Below are positions 34,809-44,744 of a stretch of 64,000 bases of DNA, piece after piece. Every line of letters starts with the position of its first letter. Position 1 is the stretch's first letter. The translations under genes were made by a program, and so were the position numbers. The notes beneath the pieces were generated by a model. It searched no databases. It had not been told where the DNA came from and saw only the letters and a list, made by a program, of their open reading frames with translations. Source of the DNA: Nyssa sinensis (lineage: Eukaryota; Streptophyta; Magnoliopsida; Cornales; Nyssaceae); NCBI GenBank assembly GCA_008638375.1, contig CM018036.1, forward strand, positions 8,183,892 to 8,247,891, given 5' to 3'.

Positions 34809-35571
34809 GGTGGCATGCGTTAGTGAAAACAGTAACTCATAAGATGAAGATGTTTAGAATGAGGAAACTGCTTTGCTTTTTAACCTTGTATTTGCAACAT
34901 TCCAAGTGAGGGGTGTAGTTTCTTGTTGTGATGCTGATTTGCTTTTCCTCTTACCTGACAAAATAATAATAATAATAATTGAAGGCAATAAGCCAAATTC
35001 ATCTCCTCCCCAAACCCTGAAAGCCCTTATTAGAGAAAATCACAAGATGAGAAGAAAGAGAGGGCTACAAAAAGCACAAAATATAGGCCAACAACTAGTA
35101 ACAGCACATTTATTATCATAAGCTAATTTGGCTACCAAAAAAATAAAGATAATGACCAAGAACACACGAGACCCGGAGTGCCATTGAAATCCATTTACTG
35201 TATATGAACAGCCATATAGAATTACAAAATCATCATTCCAAAAATGCGGTTTCCACGAGCAAATAGAATCATCTGATTGTTTATAAAACCCAGTAAAATC
35301 ACCATTTCCTAATATAGTTTCAACATTTCAATTGAAAGGCACCATATGTTGGACAAGATAGATAGTGAACTTACTGGAAGTATATACCTTTATGGCTATT
35401 AGAAAATTTAGCACCTTTGCTAGAAATAAGCATTATATGAAGCTATAGTCAGTAATTCCTGGTGAGAAATGGGAACTTGGGCGCAAATACAGTAAAAAGT
35501 TCAAGGAGGAGAAAAAATATGTTCCCCCTCCCTCCCTGTCCATGTATGATATACAGTAAAAGAATAAGATA
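34809..35571. other. Upstream spacer of bL12 gene
   Basis: Likely promoter and 5' leader of the minus-strand bL12 gene near 34,810-34,950, then AT-rich spacer. No further gene recognised. Confidence 0.4.
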
Positions 35572-35633
35572 TATAACATTATCATTACTTATCAAAAATA
35601 TATATATATATATATATATAACATTATCATTAC
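35572..35633 (+). mobile_element. Micro-insertion of a LINE 3' end (28 bp) with 17-bp target duplication
   Basis: TATAACATTATCATTAC is perfectly repeated at 35572-35588 and 35617-35633. The insert TTATCAAAAA followed by (TA)n is the plus-strand form of the LINE terminus TTACTTATC-A(n). It has the opposite orientation to the copies at 37.7 and 38.2 kb. The A-tail has turned into a TA microsatellite. Confidence 0.65.
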
Positions 35634-35687
35634 CAACAAAAAATGTTGGAAAAGAAAGTGGTGTTTACTAGATTAGTCTTGAATTGG

Positions 35688-37024
35688 GTTGGTATCAAGG
35701 TTGTTAAAATTGGGATCCCACCTTGGATCGTTGGGTGGCTTGAAGGATTGGATCAAGGATCGTAAGATCCAACAAAATGATAGAAAAAATACTACCAATA
35801 TATATAGAAACGAGTGGATGTTATGAGTCTATGACAAACATATGGAATATGCATATATCCACAATTTCATCCAAATAAATTTGAGAATGTAGCTCAATCA
35901 ACTTACTTACACTTTACAGAAATACTGCAGTAGAGAAATTACAGCAGAAAATTCAGAAAAGAAATCCTAGTAGAATTTAGAAAATAATTTTGGGCCTGAT
36001 ATACACTATAGAGTATAAATGAACCTCATAAACAGTAATGATGCAAATTCTGTAAGCTGTGGCAACTAGCAATCTACCAGTAATTGCTATTTGATTGCAA
36101 CATGGACTGAGAGGCAAAGGAACAGAAAATAATTCAAAAAAAAAGGAAGAAGAGAGCCTTATTGAAAGTTGAGACTTGAGAGAGAAGTCATCAAAAAGTG
36201 AAAGAAGAAGAAGTTGCCAGAAAGAGAAGAAGAAATAACCAGAAATAGTTAGTAAAAATTCAGAGCTCTGAGCAATTTAAAAAAAAATCAGAAGATAGAA
36301 CAAGAAGAAAAATTCAGAAATCAGAGCTGTTGCAAGTTGCAATAGAAAATAAAAATCAGAAAACAATTTAAAAAGAAGAAGAGGAGGAGAAGGCAGAGTT
36401 GTTGCAAGTTGCTAAGAAAAAAAATTAAAAAAAAGAAGACCTTACTAGATACGGGACCTTTGGAAATTCTAGATGAGATCAATGCATGAAATTTGAAAGA
36501 GAGAATCAGAGAGATGAACTTGAGAGAGTCGGAGAGATTGTTTTGCTTTGCAGGACAAATACCAGGTAAAGAAAAAAAAGATAGAGAAGAAGAGGGAAAA
36601 CTAGAGGAAGATGAGATACCTAGCGAATGACCAAGAGAACTTGAGCTTCGACCCTTTCTTTTTTCTGATTGCATAACAGTGAGAGATCTTATAGAGAAAC
36701 TGAGAAAGTTGTTCATTCTTTCCCTAAGCCCCTAATGAAGCAATGACTAATGAATAATAAATCATTTTAGGACAAAGCATATATGGGTGGACCTTATTTT
36801 GCTGGTAGCTAAGTGGCCCTAAACAGCCTAAGTCCCAAAAAAAAAAATCAGAAAGAGGCATAAAAAACTGGATCAGTATGATCGTAAATTGCATCAGGAT
36901 CCCACGATCCTGTGCAATCCGGATCGACATTCATTCCGACTTCAAAAGGTTACGATTTTCGAAGCAATTTGGACCGTTTTGGGAAAATTGGCCAGATCGC
37001 AATTTTAACAACCATGGTTGGTAT
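35688..37024. mobile_element. Non-autonomous hAT-like element, 1.32 kb
   Basis: GTTGGTAT is duplicated perfectly at 35688-35695 and 37017-37024. The element 35696-37016 begins CAAGGTTGTTAAAATTGGGATC, and its right end, complemented, reads CATGGTTGTTAAAATTGCGATC: 22-bp TIRs with two mismatches. An 8-bp target duplication with CA(A/T)GG-type ends fits the hAT superfamily. The interior is A/G-rich with repeated GAAGAAG tracts and no transposase, so it must have been moved in trans. Confidence 0.8.
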
Positions 37025-37661
37025 ACATAAGCACATGACCAATCAACCCAAAGCCAAATCCACCTTGATCGAATCTCAATTTTCCTAACATCCTACTATT
37101 CAAGACAACTTGACCTACATTCAGCAGAAGACACCCATGGCAATAAGATTTTCTACCAAAACTGCTTTTGGGTAGAAATCTTTTTTTTTTCCTTCTCTCA
37201 ATTGATAAGTGCCTGGGAAGAGCAACTCATTTGTTGGCCTTCAGTTCTTCTACCATTCAAGCCCTCAACAAAAGTTCAAAATGTTACAGCGTACGAAAAT
37301 TAAGTTCAATAAGCTGTAGGTTGCCATGGCTCTGTGCATTTGAACTGGGAAGAATACCTAGATCAAGAACTTTACCTAGAATGGAACAAAGCATGAAATG
37401 CTCACTGTAAAACAGATTATGCATTCCCAAACTGTCCACATTTGAACAATTCAAGAATCATGGCAAACACCACTTATCACAAACAAGGCATAAAAATTTG
37501 TTGACTTAGATTTGGTCCCAGTGAATGAACCAAACCTCAATGCAAGTAACTAATCAATCCTACACGAGATAAGAAATGTGCGCTGTCCAGCATCGATTCA
37601 TGAACAGATCTAAGGTTACATGCATACAGAACGCATCAATCTAAATCACAGGTGTAAAAAG

Positions 37662-37716
37662 AACAATCTCTAACTAATTTTTTTTTTTTTTGATAAGTAA
37701 CAATCTCTAACTAATT
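37662..37716 (-). mobile_element. Micro-insertion of a LINE 3' end (19 bp) with 18-bp target duplication
   Basis: AACAATCTCTAACTAATT occurs perfectly at 37662-37679 and 37699-37716. The insert is twelve T followed by GATAAGT, identical to the 3' terminus of the LINE that starts at 38,695. Only tail and terminal bases were copied. Confidence 0.75.
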
Positions 37717-38132
37717 AATATGCAACATTCATAAACCAATAAAAAAAATTGTAACATTCATAAGAAATTAAAATGGATATGTGGACACAAAATAAAAATA
37801 TGTGGAAAATACACCCAAAATGGAAAATACCAAGGGTCCCAAGACATTAATATGGAAAATACACGCAGAATAATAATATCTGGACACAAGAAGATGTGCA
37901 TAAAAGCTGATGCTAACAGAATATGAATAGTGAAAAAAAAAATTATTCTACAAGCACATACAGAATTATAGTAACAATAGTATACCAACATAATTTAACC
38001 CGCAACTAAACTCAAACTTGCTAGTCCTGTTTAGATGCCGTGTATAATATAATTTAACTCGTGAATTTTGATTATAGTTTAAAAACATAAGTTACATAAC
38101 TATGATTTTTTGAATAAAAACATCTGTTTTTT

Positions 38133-38192
38133 GTAATAACATGGAATACAAGATTATTTTTTTTTGGATAAGTAATAACATGGAATATAAGA
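38133..38192 (-). mobile_element. Micro-insertion of a LINE 3' end (18 bp) with 21-bp target duplication
   Basis: GTAATAACATGGAATA(C/T)AAGA lies at 38133-38153 and 38172-38192 with one mismatch. The insert is a T-rich run plus GGATAA, again the LINE terminus. It is 500 bp from the long LINE copy. Confidence 0.7.
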
Positions 38193-38660
38193 ATTTAGCT
38201 CATGGACAGTTGAAATTAGTTATAAATTGAAATAAAACATGAACATTGAGAAAAGGATCAAATGGGTTTACATTGAACAGATCCAATATTCGGATTTAAT
38301 GGATCAAATTTAATAGAACTTACTAGAAGCAAATTCAAAAACTGATGATTTTGAGTTTTAAAATTTTTTACCCTGCACTTCCATAATATTTCTGGATCAC
38401 ATTTAATTAATATCATTGTTAAGTAAAGAAACAGAAAGCTTTAGTGTGAGGATTTGTTTGGCAATTGATACATCATCACAAGAGAAACTAATAGAATAAG
38501 TTGGGCTACTGATGGCCTTGTTGGGTTTGTGATTTCGGCTGCTCTGCAATGAAGGGATCAAAATGCAAGTTTTCTGCAAGGGACCTCATTCAGTATGTAA
38601 TATTGTGCACAAGAAAACTTCATCAATTCAGTCGGATTGTCATGTCGGGTTTATACTTTT

Positions 38661-41600
38661 TGATGTTTCTACCTTTTTTTACCTCTTAATACTTTTTTTT
38701 TTTTTTTGATAAGTAAGAATTGTATATATAAAAAAGGTGCCCTAACAACGGCAAAAACCCCCCAAGAGCTTACATCTGTTTTAGAGAATCCAAAAAATCA
38801 ACAAAAGAAGAGACATTTACAGGGAAAGCCTTTTTGACCCAAAAAAATAACAAGCGCAAAAAGACATCTTCAAAACAAGGAGTTGAGAGCTCTCGGTCTT
38901 CAAAAACACGATTATTCCATTCTCTCCAAATGCACCACAAAAGACAGATTGAAGCCGATCTCCAAATCCTCCTAATCTCTTTTGGAAGGTTGCACCCTAC
39001 CCAAGCCAACATGAGGTCTTTGACGGAGCCTAACATAACCCAAGAAAAGCCAAACAGGCCAAAAACAAGATTCCAGCAGCTCCAAGACAGATGACAGTGG
39101 ATGAGAACGTGATTCACCATTTCCTCATCATTCTTACAAAGATAGCATCTGCTAGCCAAAAGAAAGCCTCTTTTCTTCAAATTATCCGCAGTTGAGATGG
39201 CCTTCCAAGAAGTTTCTCAAACAAAAAAGGAAGCTTTAGGGGGGACTTTTGAGTGCCAAATGAGCTTCCAAGGAAGAAGAGGAATTTCAGAGCTGAACAT
39301 GCTCTTGTAGAAGGAGCTAACAGAAAAAGATTTCTTATCCGGCATCCAAACCCTCTTATCTTCCCTACCATCCCTAACTCGGATCTTGTTGATGTGACAA
39401 AGAAAAGATCTCACCTCTTCAAATTCCCAGTCAAAAAAATCCCTCCTGAAGCATGGAGTCCAAATAAGTTGATTCTCTATTCTCTCCATACACTCGCTAG
39501 CCCAAGCTTCCTTGTCGCTAGCCAAACTGTATAACATAGGGAATTTCACCTTTAGCGACTCATCCCCATTCCTAAACATCATCCCAAAATTTCACACTAC
39601 CACCTGATCCCGATAACAAAGCTACATCTTTCTTTGAAGCTCCTCCAGTCACCTCTAATGTAGCCCCAAAGACCACATCCCTTCGGACCCTCCGCTTCGC
39701 CCGAACACCACCCCCCATTTTCACACCCGTACTTGGATACAATGATCTCCCTCCAAAGCATCCTATCACTTTCTTCCAAATTTTCATAACCATTTTCCTA
39801 GAAGGGCTTTATTGAAGATTCTCAAGTCCTTCACCCCTAAACCGCCAAGAGACACTGGCTTCTTGATTTTATCCCAAGCAACTAGATGAATCTTCCTACA
39901 GTCACCATCGTGGCCCCATAAGAAATCTCGTAGAATCTTCTCCAATCTTCTACTAACTGTCTTTGGAATAGGAAAAAGAGACATGAAGTAGGTGGGGAGA
40001 TTAGCCAAGGAACTTTTAAGAAGGGTGAGCCTGCCTCCCTTAGAAAGGAGTTGGCATTTCCAACTTGACAGCCTTTATGAAACCTTTTAACCTCAGGATC
40101 CCAAACCCCAATAGATCTCGTTGTATCTCCCAACGGAAGACCCAAGTAAACCAGGGGGAGGCAGCCCACCCTGCAGCCCAAAGTACTGGCTATCCATATC
40201 TTGGACCAGCCCTACCGGTGTAATGCTGCTCTTTGCAAGATTGATCCGCAAGTCTGATACAGCTTCAAAACACACTAAAATACACCGGACAAAGCAAAGC
40301 TTGACGCACTGAAGGGCCACCAAAAATGATGATGTCATCAGCAAACAACAGATCGGAAATGGCAGCACCTCCATCCCCTCTGGCTCCCACCTGAAAGCCT
40401 TTGATGAGACCAACTTCCTCAGCACGGGTCATGAAGCGACTCAAAGCCTCCATAGCAATTACAAAGAGAAAAGGGGATAAGGGGTCCCCCTGTCTCAATC
40501 CTCTAGATGAACGGAAGAAACCAGCGGGAGAGCCATTAACCAGGACTGAAAAAGAGACTGGATATGCACGACTGAATCCACCTCCTCCATTTGCCCCCAA
40601 AACCCATCTTAGCTAACATACCCATCAAGAAACTCCAGTTAACATAGTCAAAAGGTTTTTCAATATCCAACTTGCACACAAGCCCTTTCTTCTTCTGTTT
40701 AAGCCTAGAATCAATGCATTCATTAGCTATAAAAGCCGCATCCAGGATTTGACGACCCTCCACAAAAGCATTTTGGCTGGGAGAAATGATGGTACCCATA
40801 ACCTTCTTTAGCCGTAAGGAAAGAACCTTTGCGATCAGTTTGTAGACACTGCTCACTAGACCGATAGGGCAGAAGTCCTTGATGCTACTAGCTCCCTCCT
40901 TCTTAGGAATGAGGGCAATGAAAGAAGCATTGAGGCTTCGTTCAAAGCCCCCCCTCCCAATGAAAAGACCCCAAAAACTGCCATCATATCCGTTTTCAAC
41001 ACGTCCCAACATGTTTTAAAGAAAGCCATAGTGAACCCGTCTAGGCCTGGAGGTTTATCCCCATTGCACGCCTCTAAAGCTCTCACCACTTCATCTTCCG
41101 AGAAAGGGATTTCCAGATTAAAGGCTTCATCACCGTTCAGTCTATTCAATAGGATATCATCCACCCCGGGTCTCCAGCTGCATGGCTCTGTGTAGAGGCT
41201 AGAGTAGAAATCAACAATTCCCCTTCTGATAGGCTCCTCCTCGGTGATAACCTGGTCATTAATAACAATAGAGGATATTTTATTCTTCCTGTAGTGAGAA
41301 GAGGCCATTCTGTAAAAGAATTTTGTGTTGCGGTCACCCACCTTGAGCCAAACGGCACGAGATTTCTGCCTCCATGAGATTTCCTCTATCTTGAGGACCT
41401 GACCAATTTGTCCTTTTAGGCCATCTCTCTCTTGCCCTTTTTTCAACAGTGAGAGAACCCCGCTGCTCTTCCTTGTCCAATTCCATCAGATTATTTAGCA
41501 AAGACTGCTTCCTCTCCTGAATTGAACCAAAGACCATGCGATTCCCACTTTCTGAGGTCTTCTTTAAGGAGTTTCAACTTTCTGGCAATGCAAAAGCTTG

Positions 41601-42191
41601 GAGTCCTAGTCACAACATAAGAATCCCACCAATTTCTCACCAAATCTACAAAACCTTCATTTTCTAACCACATTTTCAAATCTAAAGGGACTTTTTCCTA
41701 CGCTAAATCCCCCACAGTACAGCATGATAGGGTGATGGTCAGAACAAGGCCGCAGAAGACACTTCTGGGAGATGCAAGGAAAATCATCCTCCCAATTAAT
41801 CAACAACATAAATCTATCCAGACGAGAGAAAAATCGGTATATTAACCGAAAGAACTTGTGCAATTCATGTGTTTCTGTTTTAATGATCAGAAATTTTTTC
41901 TTGATTTCCATTTCAGATTGATCCCAGGACTTTTTATCAATATGAGGTGAGAGCAAAAGAAAGGTTGGGTGCTTGTGGTGAGAGGTCACCTGGCCTCAAA
42001 TAGGAGGGGGTTTAGCTCTGGATCCCCCCTGCTTGCAGAAATGAATGGATCAGAAGTGGTTGTATTGGAGCATGAGTAGCCTTTTGAAGTCTTGGCTTTT
42101 CCAAGTGAAGAAGGAACTACGTAAAAGAAATATCATACATGAAAGGAGGTTTTACCTGATGTTTCTACCTTTTTTTTACCCCTTAATACTT
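38661..42191 (-). mobile_element. Decayed LINE (non-LTR retrotransposon), 3.46 kb, with 34-35 bp target duplication
   Basis: The target duplication TGATGTTTCTACC(T)nACC(T/C)CTTAATACTT lies at 38661-38694 and 42157-42191. The minus-strand 3' tail is the T-run at 38695-38707. Coding remnants, in minus order, are the endonuclease end (SRLDRFMLLINWEDDFP, then CSDHHPIML near 41,700-41,830), the reverse transcriptase (AFVEGRQI near 40,760; RGLRQGDPLSPFLF near 40,480-40,510; catalytic FADD at 40334-40345), and a zinc-binding C-terminus with CYLC...HVLIHC near 39,090-39,140. Several frameshifts split the frames. The first ORF and most of the endonuclease are absent, so the copy is 5'-truncated or deleted and dead. 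Confidence 0.92.
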
Positions 42192-42755
42192 CACTCATAA
42201 GGAAGTAATTGCCTAAAAAAAAATCTTAACTCTGCTAATTTAATTAGATCAAATATAACTCTCTCAATTACTGAAACAAAATGCACAAATTTACTGTTAC
42301 AACTCCTATTAAAAAAAGGTGCCAAAAAATTGACAACTAGAGAATAAATGCTGCAAAAAAAAAAAAAATTCAGAGCATATTATATAGCAACAGATTAGAG
42401 CATTGCTACGAACTTGTGTATTTACTAAAGTGATTAGGTGTTGAAGTATAAGACTCCATCCATCCTGTCCTTACTACAAGTGTCTGGGATGAATTCAAAC
42501 CCAAATAGAATTCCACTGATTCTTAGCAGATTAGAAGAATAGTTATTACGAATTGACAAGCTCTTCATTTCTGCACGACACATTTTACTGTGATAAGTAC
42601 AAGTTTTCCACCATTTTCTGTATTTAGGCGCTTGTCCCCATGTATTCTTATTAATCATAAAAAGTTATTACCTCCTACCAAAATGTCCCAATCACCCTGT
42701 CAAAAGCTAATCAACTAGCCTGAAATAGCATAAGCGTGCACAATCTAAATTATAC
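42192..42755. other. AT-rich spacer between LINE and RPL35-like exon
   Basis: No supported gene. I searched the minus strand here for a continuing RPL35 last exon and did not see one. Confidence 0.45.
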
Positions 42756-42865
42756 CTGTGCTTGGTGAGACTCCTCCGGATGGCTCTGGTTCTCTTGGGA
42801 CGCAGCTCAATGAGCAAGTTCTTGTAGATTTTTCTTTGAGCAGTTTTCTGTATCTGAGCACTTTT
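42756..42865 (-). pseudogene. Orphan exon similar to 60S ribosomal protein L35 (uL29)
   Basis: The minus strand reads KSAQIQKTAQRKIYKNLL followed by IELRPKRTRAIRRSLTKH, matching the part of plant RPL35 around LRPKKTRAIRRRLTKHQ. An acceptor (ATGCAG|AAAA) and a donor (CACAG|GTATA) are preserved. The conserved first part of RPL35 (MARIKVHELR...) and its last exon (KREMYFPMRKYAIKV) are not visible on either side. The LINE inserted 565 bases downstream may have displaced the last exon, but none is seen beyond it. It is probably a partial gene copy. Confidence 0.6.
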
Positions 42866-42959
42866 CTGCATCCATACAAACACCAAAGACATACCCAGAT
42901 CAATAAAAACACCATTAAATCGGACATTTAACAAGAAAAAAAATTTAAAAATAAAAGGA

Positions 42960-43290
42960 GTTCTCAAGCCTCATCACTGAAAAACACCGAATACTCCATT
43001 CGAGTATTGAAGCTAGGGTTTGGGGGAGGATGAGGAGAAGAGAGCAGAGAGAAAACCGAGAGATAGAAGAAGAATAGAGTTAATGAGAAGAAAAGAAAGT
43101 GAAGAGAAGTCCGACCCGTAACGGTGATGAGAGATTTGTTAGAAAGTGATGCCGACGAGGTGAGAGTCTGCCTTGCGGTTGCAACAACGGAGAGTGACAG
43201 AGAGAGCCACGGCGGTGAGAGCAGAGAGCGGCGATATACTGAGAGGGCAAGTAAATATAAGGCTTGACCCATGTGCAACCCGTTAACGCA
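42960..43290 (-). promoter_or_regulatory. Ribosomal-gene-like leader with telo-box upstream of the RPL35 fragment
   Basis: On the minus strand a CT-rich leader leads into CCCAAACCCTAGC, a telo-box typical of plant ribosomal protein gene leaders. A short ATG frame follows (ATGGAGTATTCGGTG...GATGAGGCTTGA). This looks like the 5' region of the gene to which the exon at 42756 once belonged. Confidence 0.4.
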
Positions 43291-44744
43291 TCCAAATAGG
43301 TCCGGTTCAATTATTCCACATCTGCAAAATCTTAATAGGGAAAATTATAGAAAAATATAGTGTTAAAAAGTATATTGCAATAAGGGTAAAAAAAAAAAAT
43401 TTGCAGTTAGACGTAATTTGCATAAAAAGATTAATTTCACCCTTTTAGGTGGATGCCATGTTAGTTAGCCCAACAAACTGACGTAGAGAAAGGCTTCAGT
43501 AACGTTTCAGGAGGGTACCAAATGTTACTATCCCATCGGTTATAAGTATGGAGATCTTGAACCATATAATCAATTCGATACCTTTATTCATTAGTTACAG
43601 TTTTTGGATCAAAATTTGACTCGTGACAAAAAATTCAGATATCTTACAACTTACCATTACAATTATAAAAACACGGCCAATAGGTTTTGCTACTCACTGA
43701 CAACTTACTAGAGGAGAAACCAGCTCCTGGTGTTATGGTTTTCATTGTTAATGGTGGTGGGTTTTGAGTGAGAGAGGGGTGTGGTGGGAAGATCTAGGAT
43801 TTTGCACCCTCCTGTTGCGTCAAGAAGCCTCTTCCTCTCGGTATCAATTTCCTGTTGGGTGAAATTGGTCTTTTCACTCAAATTGCAATATACTTTTGAA
43901 CGCTATACATTTTAAATTGGGGTGGGAAGTCTACCTTAACCATAATAATAATAAGAAGAATAATCTCAATCAAATCTCAATCAATTAACCTGATATAAAT
44001 GTTAAAATTCATAGTTTCGTTTCTTGTTATTGAAAAATTTAGCATAAAATTATCACAAAACTAACTATTAGGAGAGTCAATGCCTGAGGACGAGAAGATT
44101 AAAAAGACACAATAAAATTAAGATAATTAAAGAAACAGCAGCATGTAACTTGAATGAGAAAATAACTTCAAATAGAGTATAAATAGTAAAATAAAATTCT
44201 TATAACCTACCCTCACTAGTTCAGATAGGACTTTATTTTATTTTTATTTTTTTTTTGATCGGTGCCTCATATACCCGTTTGGTAGTCTAAGAGCTATTAC
44301 TATTAAGCAGATTGGAAAAAATATATATTAAATGATTGATAAAATTTGTTAAAAAATAATTATAAAATGCCAAATAATAAATAATTAAATAATATCAACC
44401 AACTTAATCAATTAAACACTGAAGACATAAATTAATTCCATCTTAAAAAGTTCGGCTGGAAGAGCTTCTTGAAGTAGACTAATTTGAAATTAAGTGCTTA
44501 ATTTTTCCCGCTCTTCGATTCATACTTCACGTAGTATTAAACAAATGGGAGGATTATTTTTCTTGGAAATGCAGTAGTTCTAATTTACATTCACTAAGAA
44601 CAAGTCTTTGATATCATTTCTAGTTACAATCCATTACTATTAAAACATAACCAAAGGTCTAGGGACCGATCGTCTGACTTGACTTTCCCAATCTCCTTTC
44701 CCAGATACATACTGGGGGGGCTTCGTTTTTTCATAAACACATCT
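43291..44744. other. Intergenic spacer
   Basis: AT-rich with no supported gene. The part next to 44,745 is the 3' untranslated region of ISU1. Confidence 0.5.

Noticed and set aside
36321..36716. A 131-residue minus-strand frame
   Set aside because: It arises from the A/G-rich interior of the hAT-like element and is Ser/Phe/Leu low complexity.
38661..42191. An active retrotransposon or a host reverse transcriptase gene
   Set aside because: The coding frames are broken several times and the 5' half is missing, although the FADD motif remains.
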